Source of the DNA: JAAOZN01 sp964421575
GTDB taxonomy: Archaea > Thermoproteota > Nitrososphaeria > Nitrososphaerales > JAAOZN01
Direction: 5' to 3'
Length of the DNA stretch: 19,981 nt
Assembly: GCA_964421575.1 (NCBI GenBank)
Contig: CAYQXI010000010.1
Span: 1 to 19,981, forward strand
Shown here piece by piece: positions 1 through 7,189 of this stretch (position 1 is the stretch's first letter; the number at the start of each line of letters is the position of its first letter). Made by a program: the position numbers and the translations under genes. The notes beneath the pieces are model-generated. The model was not told where the DNA came from. It saw only the letters and a program-made list of their open reading frames with translations, and made no database searches.

Positions 1-375
1 CCTTCCGATCTTGTAGACTGCCTCATACGCCTAGCGGACATCGACGAAACCTTAGTGTCACCGAAAGATGTAGCGGACGCTTGCTTGGAAGACTACCACG
101 AACCAGTCCCAGACTACTGCCCCCCATCACAAGCCCAACTCGACCGGCTGATACTTTACATAGATAAGAAGATAAACGAAGGTAAACGTGTAGCAGTCTC
201 TTGCAGAGCTGGTGTGGGGAGAACAGGGACAGCGCTAGCCTGCTACCTTGTATACAAAGGCTTAGATTGGGAGTCTGCACTCGCCGAGGTCAGAAGAAAC
301 CGCCCAAGCTCGGTTAAGACCCCACAGCAGGAGAACGCGGTCAAACGCTATGCGCAGAGGCTGAACGGACGTTAA
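1..375 (+). CDS. Dual-specificity-type protein phosphatase, 5' end cut by window edge
   Basis: The frame is open from base 1, so the gene starts upstream and this is its C-terminal ~124 codons; the GTG at 55 is probably internal. The P-loop of the cysteine phosphatase superfamily is plain: VAVSCRAGVGRTGT, with nucleophile Cys, Arg and the GRTG turn, followed by the hydrophobic helix ACYLVYKG. About 30 residues upstream, EDYHEPVPDYCPP has the position and proline pattern of the general-acid (Asp) loop. The family hydrolyses phosphoester bonds on protein Tyr/Ser/Thr or on small phosphorylated molecules; the substrate here is unknown. The His that normally precedes the catalytic Cys (HCxxGxxR) is Ser here. 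The stop TAA lies inside a TTAA shared with the convergent downstream gene. Family placement is confident; substrate and full length are not. Confidence 0.85.
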   Translation, partial: PSDLVDCLIRLADIDETLVSPKDVADACLEDYHEPVPDYCPPSQAQLDRLILYIDKKINEGKRVAVSCRAGVGRTGTALACYLVYKGLDWESALAEVRRNRPSSVKTPQQENAVKRYAQRLNGR

Positions 376-638
376 CCAAGCTTTTCTTCCGTAGGGTATT
401 TTATCGAACTCAAAGTAACAATGGCTGTTTCTGTCTTGACTATACCTCTTATACCTCTTATTTGCTTTATAACGATCTTCCTGAGGTCATCCATACTTTG
501 AGCGTTCACTTTGGCTATGATATCATACTCCCCATAGACCACGTTAACCTCTTCAACGCCCTCTATCTGAGTGAGTGCTTCAAAGACCTTTGCTTCAGCA
601 CCAGCTGCGACCTTAATTAACACGTATGCGGTAGGCAC
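372..638 (-). CDS. Stand-alone Lrp/AsnC effector-binding (RAM) domain protein
   Basis: This 88-residue protein matches the ligand-binding half of Lrp/AsnC regulators and has no helix-turn-helix: the beta-alpha-beta start AYVLIKVAAGAEAKVFEAL, the loop IEGVEEVNVVYGEYDIIAKV with the typical G-x-YD turn, and the closing strand TETAIVTL. Such single-domain proteins in archaea form dimers or decamers and bind amino acids; they may modulate full-length Lrp proteins. Lacking a DNA-binding domain, it probably does not act as a repressor alone. The start is GTG (638); no ATG is in frame nearby. It follows prefoldin beta on the same strand after 67 bp, so the two may be cotranscribed. Its stop overlaps the convergent phosphatase stop by 4 bp. 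The amino-acid biosynthesis genes nearby make an amino-acid sensing role plausible, but this is inference. Confidence 0.85.
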   Translation of the reverse strand: MPTAYVLIKVAAGAEAKVFEALTQIEGVEEVNVVYGEYDIIAKVNAQSMDDLRKIVIKQIRGIRGIVKTETAIVTLSSIKYPTEEKLG

Positions 639-705
639 AGTACGTAAAAGAGGTGGAGGTTAAAGAAAACATCTTCGCTTTTAGAGAGACATATTCGACA
701 AATGT

Positions 706-1074
706 CTATGATGCTTGGGGCTGCCCTTTGCCGCGGACTGCCTCGTCTATCTTCATCTGCAGTTCCTTTATATTCTCCCTCAACCTACTCTCCTGCTTAC
801 TCAGAACGAGTAACCTAGTGTTCGCCAACTCCTTCTTTTCTTCGAGTTCCTTCAGTAGATCATCACGCTTAACCCTTATCAAGACACTACCCGCTGACTT
901 ATACACTGGCTCAGATTGGTCAGCCTTCTTCAGCTCCTCCAAAGCCTTCTCAACCTCGGCGGCTTCTAGCTCAACCTGCTGCTTCTGAACAAGAATGGCT
1001 TGCAAGCTCTGCTGGAGCTGCTCAAAACGTGCAAGCTGCTCTCTAAGCCACGGCGGGATTTCTTGGCTAGACAT
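706..1074 (-). CDS. pfdB: Prefoldin beta subunit (GimC beta)
   Basis: This 122-residue protein has the beta-prefoldin layout: an N-terminal coiled-coil helix (about residues 8-50, rich in Q, L and E), a short beta-hairpin region (VYKSAGSVLIRVKRDDLLKE, about 57-76), and a second coiled-coil helix (about 77-115). Length is normal for the family (110-125). Prefoldin is a hexamer of two alpha and four beta subunits that captures unfolded proteins at the tips of its coiled coils and passes them to the group II chaperonin (thermosome) in the cytosol. The ATG start is preceded by AGGTG four bases upstream on the minus strand, and a TATA-like box (1097-1108) lies 23-34 bp upstream of it. It is divergent from the big protease gene and followed by the RAM-domain gene. 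Confidence 0.93.
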   Translation of the reverse strand: MSSQEIPPWLREQLARFEQLQQSLQAILVQKQQVELEAAEVEKALEELKKADQSEPVYKSAGSVLIRVKRDDLLKELEEKKELANTRLLVLSKQESRLRENIKELQMKIDEAVRGKGQPQAS

Positions 1075-1096
1075 CTACACCTACTCCCAAAGGAAC

Positions 1097-1108
1097 ATAT
1101 TAATTAAC
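1097..1108 (-). promoter_or_regulatory. Candidate TATA box for prefoldin beta
   Basis: On the minus strand this reads GTTAATTAATAT, an AT-rich archaeal TATA-like element about 23-34 bp before the prefoldin ATG. That distance would give a leaderless or very short-leader transcript, but an AGGTG is also present just before the start, so a short leader is more likely. Confidence 0.4.
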
Positions 1109-1167
1109 TCTTTGCTAGCCGAAGCGATAAGGTTTGGTGAGTGGTTTATGAAACTGTAGTTAACCCG

Positions 1168-1205
1168 CTATTTAAAACAAATCGATTGAAGCAAATCTTT
1201 ATCTA
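1168..1205 (+). promoter_or_regulatory. Candidate promoter elements for the subtilase gene
   Basis: The 163-bp spacer between the divergent prefoldin and protease genes has two TATA-like stretches on the plus strand: CTATTTAAAA at 1168-1177 (about 60-70 bp before the ATG at 1238) and CTTTATCTATAG at 1197-1208 (about 30-41 bp before it). The second is at the distance expected for a short leader. No clear ribosome binding site precedes the ATG, which favours a leaderless message. I see nothing else in the spacer. Confidence 0.35.
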
Positions 1206-1237
1206 TAGATCGTTAGTAGAATTAACCGCTTGGTTTG

Positions 1238-4200
1238 ATGGTTAGGAATCTTCTTTACGTTACCTTAGCCCTACTCCTCTTAACCTCAGGTATCTGGCTT
1301 CAACCGATATCTGCAAAGATCTCCGAGGCTCCTCTACCAATCCTCCCCGACTATGAGGTAGAAGATGCCCCTACATTCTTGAAGGTAGATGGTTCTAGAG
1401 ATTATGTTAGAGTGTTGATACGTCTCAGCGGCTCTGATGCACCGCATTTGCCCGACGGCTCTAAGATTTTAAGAAGATACTCCCTCATCCCTTATATTGC
1501 CGCTGAAGTCCCTATCAATAGGTTAAATGAGGTTAAGGGGTTAAGCGTCCAAGCAGATAGGGTCTTCAGCCTTCAGATGCTGAGACAAGTAGATAGCGAG
1601 CAGAGTTTTGAGCCCGGTGTAAACTACCCTCACCTAGGAAGTTACCCCACACTCCTAAACGAAACCACCCATCTAATAAGAGCGGATGAAGTTTGGGCTG
1701 AAGGCTACAGAGGTAGAGGCGTGATAATCGCCATCATCGATACTGGGATAGACAAGAATCACCCAGATCTCGACGATTTAGATGATGATCCTCTTACAGA
1801 CGACCCCAAGGTCTTGGCTGAAGTAGCCTTTCTGCCAGGAGGCTCTAACGATACCAGCGACGTTCTAGGACACGGAACTTGGGTAGCTAGCATCGCTGCT
1901 GGAACAGGCGCTTCTGGTGGGAGGGGCTTTAAAGCTACCTTCACATCAAACAAGGTCCTTAATGCAACGATCATTCCACATACCCAAAGGGGTGTTGCGC
2001 CAGAAGCCTATCTCTACAACATAAAGGTCTTTAATGAAAGCGGCTTAGCGTACGAATCCGATATCATCGCCGGGATAGAGTGGGCTGTAGAGCATGGCGC
2101 TGACGTCATAAACCTAAGTTTAGGCGGCACACCGAATTCACCATCATCTGAAGATCCGCTGGTGCAAGCTATAGAAGCGGCTGTAAGAAGGAACGTTGTT
2201 GTAACCGTCGCTGCTGGTAACAGCGGACCAGGCTTATACTCCATATTGACCCCAGCGATGGCGCCGAGCGCAATATCTGTTGGCGCTGTCTACGAAACAG
2301 GAGAGTTAATCTACTTCAGTAGCAGAGGTCCCGCACCATTCGACCTAACTTGTAAACCAGATCTTCTAGCCTTTGGTGCAGCGGTAATAGGATCCAACGC
2401 CTTCTATGCTAAGAGGGATGAGCCAGCATACGTTGAGATATGGGGTACTTCTGCTTCCGCTCCTCAAGCTGCTGGGGCGGCTGCTCTGCTCATTCAAGCG
2501 TTTCCGGGTATAAGTGCTGTGGGTGTTAAAGTTGCTTTGATGGAGGGTGCGAAATCTCTTTCACTTGACCCGATGTTTCAGGGCGCTGGGTTGCTTGATG
2601 CAAAAGGTGCTTTAGAGGCGGCTCAGAAAGCCAACTTTACATATAGAGCGTTCGGCATTAACTCTGTTGTTAAAGATCCTACACCGAACTTTGAGTTTGG
2701 TGACCCTATCTTAGGTGCCAAGGTTCTTCTAATAGGTTCTGATAACAGCTTTAAGGCTCTTGTTAACCTCTTAAAGGAGAGAGGCGCAACAGCCACAACC
2801 CTACCTGTGGATAACAATTTAAGTGACGTCGCGCTGAAGGACTTTAATCTCCTTATCATACCTCAACCAGAGGACCTCTCCAGCCCAGCTTATAACACTT
2901 CACTAATACACAGATTTGTAGCAGAAGGTGGAAGCCTACTCTTCATCGGCGATTTGCGTGGAAAAGAGTATGGTAGGTTTACCGAACCTTATGGTATACG
3001 TTGGGATAATGTAGGCGGCGGAGGACTATCTACCAAGCTATCGCAGCATCCGCTCACAACCAATGTTCGCACACTATTCTTCGGGAATCCAACCGCAAGC
3101 CTCATAGTCTCAGGTGAAGCGGAAGCCGTAGCTTATGACCCCTTCTACCTAGGGATAGCGTGTTGGGAGGATGCTGAAAGAGGCTCTAAAGTTGTGGTAG
3201 TGGCTGATGACGATCTCCTCAACGACAGATACATAAACGCTTCAGACAATAAGATCTTCGCGCTCAACGCGCTCCGTTGGCTGATGACACAGCAAGAGCA
3301 GCCTAAAGTTAAGGTGCACGAAGTTGGGGTTAGGCTCAAACACCCCATATACGCTCTTAACCAAACTGAAGTTAAACTCGAGGTTGATGTCGTGAACTTC
3401 GGAGCATATATAGAGGATGTTTCTCTTAGGATCACCGCTTCTCTTAGTGGGCGGATAATTTTGAACGAAACCAGATTCTTCTCTTTAGAACCTGTGAGTA
3501 AAACGTCATTCGAGCAGCCCATTAATGTCGCAGTCGGTAAGGCTGGTGGTCAACTTAACGTGCGGTTAAGTGTTGTGTTGCCCGAAAAGGATGCTATGGC
3601 ATCAAATAATGAGGTAGGGGTTGACATGCTTATATTGCCTAAGCTGGATCGCAGGGGCATTTCACCTAAATTCACCAGAGTTACCCCACAGCGTATAGAT
3701 TCGTTTACCGCCCCTCTTATAGCACTCTACCCTAACGACTTCAAGATCCTTAGAGTGAGCGTTTTCACAACCGAGGTTCTTGATGCTGTTCTAGAGCTCA
3801 GAGGCAACATCACCGCTCTAGCCTCGTTCTCTAAAGCGCCTCAGCTAACTCTGCAACATAAAGTTGGTGAAGAGGTAGACCCGGTACCCTACCTTTACAA
3901 ATACGGTTCTGAGTACTCACGTGGCTACACAACCAGCCTAGGTAACGTTTCACACTACGCCTCAGAAGCCCTACAGATCATCATACCGAGCACAGCTGAG
4001 CCGGGTGTATATGAAGGTGAGGTTCTATTGAAGAACGCCTCCTCAACCCTATCCTCGACGAAGATAGTTATAGAGGTTAAGCCTCCTCGTGCTAAGGCTG
4101 TGTTTGACGACGTCTTTCAAGGTTTTATTTGGGACGGTGTCTACTATCCGATTGATGTTGAGCGGCTTGCTGGAGGCTCCTTCCAAGGGCTTGATGTTTT

Positions 4201-4879
4201 CGGCTGGTGGAGAGTGCTTTCAGAAGACGGTGTTGATGTAGACTCGCTGTGGCAGGTTCTCCACGATAGGGGTAGCGATGACGCTTGGTCCATCCTCCTA
4301 TCTGGTGAATACGATATTGTGGTGCTCCACGACACGGAGCTCCATAACTATAGGCGTAGCCTCCTCCCCTCTATTTTAGATAATGGGGTGAGCCTCATCA
4401 TCCACCTCGATATAGGGTTTGAGTCGGCGTCGCTTACACAGTTTGCTTTGGAAGGGTACCAGAACTTTATAGACGGCTTCCTAAAACCCAGAACCGCACT
4501 CCCACAGATAGGCTCCGAAGACCCTATCCCGCTCTACTCAGCCTTAACCCTCACATTGAATGAAAGAAGCATACCACTAGCCACAGCAAGCATCGTTAAC
4601 ATACCAGGATCCTCAGGTGTGGTTATGGCAGCCTACACCTCTAAGAGCGGAGGGAGGCTGATTGTGTTAGGTGACTCAAACCTATATGAGGTGCCCGACG
4701 ACTTCACCTGGCTCTACTTTAAACTTCTGTTCAATGTGGATGTGGAGAGATCCGCTTGGGCTAAACTCGCTTTAGCCGAAGTCGACTACGCCCTACCACA
4801 TCCTCTAATATTCTTCTTCACAACGATCCAAAAGTTAATACCGAATGTTATGCTTCCTCAGAACCTCAGAATACAATAA
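1238..4879 (+). CDS. Large secreted subtilisin-like serine protease with site-1-protease-like C-terminal region
   Basis: Counting from ATG 1238 (a TTG lies one codon upstream) the protein has 1213 residues. Residues 1-26 are a signal peptide (basic MVRN, then a hydrophobic core ending near PISA). Residues ~50-110 look like a subtilase propeptide. The S8 catalytic domain spans ~140-465: Asp168 in IIDTGID, His212 in GHGT, oxyanion Asn328 in AAGNSGPG, Ser405 in GTSASAP, so it should be active. Residues ~494-690 resemble a Rossmann-like GATase/DUF4350-type domain (VLLIGSDN, LLIIPQPED, GGSLLFIGD, VVVVADDDLLND). Residues ~690-950 are beta-rich, with a CARDB-like segment. Residues ~954-1165 form a second such fold, with DNGVSLIIHLD (1048-1058) and GGRLIVLGDSN (1138-1148), which closely recall the C-terminal luminal region of eukaryotic site-1 protease. 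No C-terminal membrane helix is visible, so I expect a secreted or cell-surface enzyme. It is flanked by unrelated genes. Protease identity is very safe; the S1P relationship rests on recalled sequence. Confidence 0.93.
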   Translation: MVRNLLYVTLALLLLTSGIWLQPISAKISEAPLPILPDYEVEDAPTFLKVDGSRDYVRVLIRLSGSDAPHLPDGSKILRRYSLIPYIAAEVPINRLNEVKGLSVQADRVFSLQMLRQVDSEQSFEPGVNYPHLGSYPTLLNETTHLIRADEVWAEGYRGRGVIIAIIDTGIDKNHPDLDDLDDDPLTDDPKVLAEVAFLPGGSNDTSDVLGHGTWVASIAAGTGASGGRGFKATFTSNKVLNATIIPHTQRGVAPEAYLYNIKVFNESGLAYESDIIAGIEWAVEHGADVINLSLGGTPNSPSSEDPLVQAIEAAVRRNVVVTVAAGNSGPGLYSILTPAMAPSAISVGAVYETGELIYFSSRGPAPFDLTCKPDLLAFGAAVIGSNAFYAKRDEPAYVEIWGTSASAPQAAGAAALLIQAFPGISAVGVKVALMEGAKSLSLDPMFQGAGLLDAKGALEAAQKANFTYRAFGINSVVKDPTPNFEFGDPILGAKVLLIGSDNSFKALVNLLKERGATATTLPVDNNLSDVALKDFNLLIIPQPEDLSSPAYNTSLIHRFVAEGGSLLFIGDLRGKEYGRFTEPYGIRWDNVGGGGLSTKLSQHPLTTNVRTLFFGNPTASLIVSGEAEAVAYDPFYLGIACWEDAERGSKVVVVADDDLLNDRYINASDNKIFALNALRWLMTQQEQPKVKVHEVGVRLKHPIYALNQTEVKLEVDVVNFGAYIEDVSLRITASLSGRIILNETRFFSLEPVSKTSFEQPINVAVGKAGGQLNVRLSVVLPEKDAMASNNEVGVDMLILPKLDRRGISPKFTRVTPQRIDSFTAPLIALYPNDFKILRVSVFTTEVLDAVLELRGNITALASFSKAPQLTLQHKVGEEVDPVPYLYKYGSEYSRGYTTSLGNVSHYASEALQIIIPSTAEPGVYEGEVLLKNASSTLSSTKIVIEVKPPRAKAVFDDVFQGFIWDGVYYPIDVERLAGGSFQGLDVFGWWRVLSEDGVDVDSLWQVLHDRGSDDAWSILLSGEYDIVVLHDTELHNYRRSLLPSILDNGVSLIIHLDIGFESASLTQFALEGYQNFIDGFLKPRTALPQIGSEDPIPLYSALTLTLNERSIPLATASIVNIPGSSGVVMAAYTSKSGGRLIVLGDSNLYEVPDDFTWLYFKLLFNVDVERSAWAKLALAEVDYALPHPLIFFFTTIQKLIPNVMLPQNLRIQ

Positions 4880-4904
4880 TCCACTCTCCTTAAAGCTCTG
4901 CCGA

Positions 4905-6173
4905 TCAGCAAGCAGTTTTAGGAAATTCCACAGCTACCTCCCTTTTAGCGAGTCCAAGAAACCGCTCTATGCTGCTAACATCAGCCTCCAACTCGACCGG
5001 CTTCTCATAAAGCCTAGTTACAATATCTGGGTCCTTAAGCCCGTGTCCCGTGGCGACGCAGACCACCACATCGTCTCTTGAAAGGTAGTCTGCTTCCTTA
5101 AGCTTCTTTAACGCAGCGATGGGTGCTGCGCTCGCAGGCTCCACGAAAAGGCCCTCTAAGCGGGCCAGTATGCTCTGTGCGTCGAGAATTTCTTCGTCGC
5201 TAACCGTTAGGGCTGTGCCTTCTGATTCGTAGATGGCTCGTAGAGCCTTCTTCCAGCTGACAGGCATACCTATCCTTATGGCTGTAGCTATGGTTTCGGG
5301 TTTCTTAACAGGTTCTATTGTTAAGCGTTTCTTGGCTACTGCTTCTGCTATGGGTGCTGCACCCTCTGCTTGTACACCGACCATCTTCGGCTTAGCCTCT
5401 ATCTGACCTAAATTGTAGTATTCTGTGAAGCCCTTCCACGCTGCGCTTATGTTACCGGCGTTCCCTACCGGGATGATAAAGTAATCTGGTTGTCTATTCA
5501 GCTGGTCACAGACCTCGTAGGCAAGGGTCTTCTGCCCTTCGATGCGGAAGGGGTTGACTGAGTTAAGTAGGTATATCTCCCTATTTCTGCTACAGACTTC
5601 AAAGACGATCTTAAGAGCCTCATCAAAGTTACCCTTGATCTGCACTATCCTCGCACCGTAAACTATCGCTTGAGCGAGTTTGCCGTATGCTATCTTGCCA
5701 GAGGGTATTAGAACGACCGTCTCCAAACCAGCTTTGGCGCTGTATGCTGCTAGTGATGCTGCTGTGTTGCCTGTAGATGCGCAGATTACACTTCTAGCTC
5801 CAACTTCTAGTGCCCTTGTTATGCCCACGGTCATCCCACGATCTTTGAACGAGCCGGTGGGGTTCTCGCCCTCATTCTTTACATAGAGGTGCTCTAAACC
5901 TAGTAGCGAGCCTAGCCTTCGGCAGTGATGAAGCCCTGTCCCGCCTTCGTGTAATGTGATAATCTTTGAGTGGTCTATGATGGGTAGTAGAGGCGCATAT
6001 CTCCAGACCGATAGAGGTAGTCTCCTTAAGATTTTGAAATCAACCGCATCTTTTAATTCGCCAATAGGCACCTCTATTTGGAGTAGATCCCCACATTTAG
6101 GGCAGCTATAGATGTTTTCACTTAACGGGAAAGTTGCACCACATTCTATGCAGGAAAAGTGGAATTCGTTCAA
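4905..6173 (-). CDS. thrC: Threonine synthase
   Basis: This 422-residue PLP enzyme converts O-phosphohomoserine to threonine in the cytosol, the last step of threonine synthesis. An N-terminal zinc ribbon (Cys8, Cys11, Cys24, Cys27) is followed by the PLP lysine, Lys110 in NPTGSFKDRG, the substrate/cofactor loop ASTGNTAASLAAY and the phosphate-binding GNAGN (237-241). The zinc ribbon and length fit the shorter archaeal/bacterial form, not the long fungal one. The start is TTG (6173), whose TTGA overlaps the thrB stop by 4 bp, so thrB and thrC are translationally coupled; a GGGGTG lies 10 bases upstream. The related cysteate synthase and diaminopropionate lyase are less likely because thrB is directly upstream. 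Its end lies 25 bp from the convergent protease gene. Confidence 0.96.
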   Translation of the reverse strand: MNEFHFSCIECGATFPLSENIYSCPKCGDLLQIEVPIGELKDAVDFKILRRLPLSVWRYAPLLPIIDHSKIITLHEGGTGLHHCRRLGSLLGLEHLYVKNEGENPTGSFKDRGMTVGITRALEVGARSVICASTGNTAASLAAYSAKAGLETVVLIPSGKIAYGKLAQAIVYGARIVQIKGNFDEALKIVFEVCSRNREIYLLNSVNPFRIEGQKTLAYEVCDQLNRQPDYFIIPVGNAGNISAAWKGFTEYYNLGQIEAKPKMVGVQAEGAAPIAEAVAKKRLTIEPVKKPETIATAIRIGMPVSWKKALRAIYESEGTALTVSDEEILDAQSILARLEGLFVEPASAAPIAALKKLKEADYLSRDDVVVCVATGHGLKDPDIVTRLYEKPVELEADVSSIERFLGLAKREVAVEFPKTAC

Positions 6174-7105
6174 ATGGTCGATGCACCCCTACCAGGTTTT
6201 GTAATGAAGCAGTGTGATGCTAAACCAGCTGATTCAAAGCCTCTGCGCATCGCTTCAACCACAGCCTCTGGCTCGCTCTTGCCTCTGTCTACAACCGCCA
6301 GCATCGTTGGACCAGCCCCACTTATCACAACGCCTGCAGCACCCGCCTCTAAAGCAAGCCTCTTAACCTCAGAGTAGCCCGGTATCATTTTAGCCCTCCT
6401 CGGCTCCACGATGACATCCTGCATAGCCCTACCGAACCCCATCACATCCCCTCTCATTAGGGAAGCAACCATCCAGCAGGCCATAGAGGTGTTGTGAACC
6501 ACCTTACCGAGACTTACGCAACGAGGTAAGATGCTTCTAGCAACTCCAGTTTTCTTAGGAGGCGGCTCGACTTCGGGCATAGCGACGCAGAACACAAGAT
6601 TAGGAGGCGGCTCTATAGATATAGCCTCATAAGTGTGCGGCTTGACCAACACAAAACCACCTAAGAGAGATGCTGAAACATTATCGGCGTGTGGCGCTCC
6701 AGCAGAAGCCCTTTCGCCTTGTGCCGAAAACCGGATCATATCTTCTTCGGTGAGGTTGAGGTTGAAGAGGATGTTTAGTGCGTAGATCGTTGCTACGGCT
6801 GATGCTGCGCTGCTGCCCAGCCCCATCCCTGGCTTTATACCCTTCTCAACTTCGATCTCCACACTCTCCTTAATGTTTAACTCCTTGAGTAGGGTCTTCG
6901 CAGCCAGCCCAGCCGTATTCTCCTCCGGCATATTGGATATGCCTCCACTGAACCTACCTCTCACAGTAACCTTTAACCCCTCTCCACTTACCCTTCTGAC
7001 CTTCACAACATCGAAGGGCTCGCTTAACGCTACACCAAAGATGTCAAATCCGGGCCCTAGGTTCGCGCTTGTGGCTGGTGCTCTTACGGCTACGCTATCT
7101 ATCAA
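6170..7105 (-). CDS. thrB: Homoserine kinase (GHMP family)
   Basis: This 311-residue protein phosphorylates homoserine with ATP to make O-phosphohomoserine, the substrate of the next gene. It opens with VRAPATSANLGPGFDIFG, typical of GHMP kinases. The ATP loop is PGMGLGSSAASA at 92-103, APHADNV at 137-143 lines the active site, and the C-terminal SGAGPTMLAVV matches motif 3. Length is normal. The start is TTG (7105): an in-frame stop lies three codons upstream and the N-terminal motif begins immediately, so no other start fits. It is first in a leftward thrB-thrC pair and divergent from hom-lysC. Confidence 0.97.
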   Translation of the reverse strand: MIDSVAVRAPATSANLGPGFDIFGVALSEPFDVVKVRRVSGEGLKVTVRGRFSGGISNMPEENTAGLAAKTLLKELNIKESVEIEVEKGIKPGMGLGSSAASAVATIYALNILFNLNLTEEDMIRFSAQGERASAGAPHADNVSASLLGGFVLVKPHTYEAISIEPPPNLVFCVAMPEVEPPPKKTGVARSILPRCVSLGKVVHNTSMACWMVASLMRGDVMGFGRAMQDVIVEPRRAKMIPGYSEVKRLALEAGAAGVVISGAGPTMLAVVDRGKSEPEAVVEAMRRGFESAGLASHCFITKPGRGASTI

Positions 7106-7133
7106 GTAGTCTCATCTAAGGCTTATTGTCACC

Positions 7134-7143
7134 ATTATTTAGA
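7134..7143. promoter_or_regulatory. AT-rich box that may serve both thrB and hom promoters
   Basis: ATTATTTAGA is the only strongly AT-rich block in the 84-bp divergent spacer. Read leftward (TCTAAATAAT) it lies about 29-38 bp before the thrB start. Read rightward it lies about 47-56 bp before the hom ATG, leaving room for a short leader that includes the hom ribosome site. A shared TATA-type element would tie both halves of the threonine branch to one control point. Assigned by spacing and composition only. Confidence 0.35.
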
Positions 7144-7175
7144 TTTGCCCTTAAAGCATAATAGGCTCTGTGGAG

Positions 7176-7181
7176 AAGGTG
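7176..7181 (+). promoter_or_regulatory. Ribosome binding site supporting the hom start at 7190
   Basis: AAGGTG ends 8 bases before ATG 7190. It favours this ATG over the in-frame TTG at 7145, which would add 15 residues ahead of the Rossmann motif. Confidence 0.5.
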
Positions 7182-7189
7182 CTGCTAAG

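Noticed and set aside
653..988. A 111-codon plus-strand frame opposite prefoldin beta, very rich in Ser and Phe
   Set aside because: Its composition is the mirror of the Glu/Lys/Gln coiled coil on the other strand. No family pattern.
1129..1142. GTTTGGTGAG also occurring in the arm of the 9643-9709 hairpin
   Set aside because: A single 10-base match between two 100-bp spacers in 20 kb is not remarkable, and no pairing partner is nearby.
3145..3522. A 125-codon minus-strand frame inside the protease gene
   Set aside because: It is antisense to a continuous, well-structured coding region and has no motif of its own.
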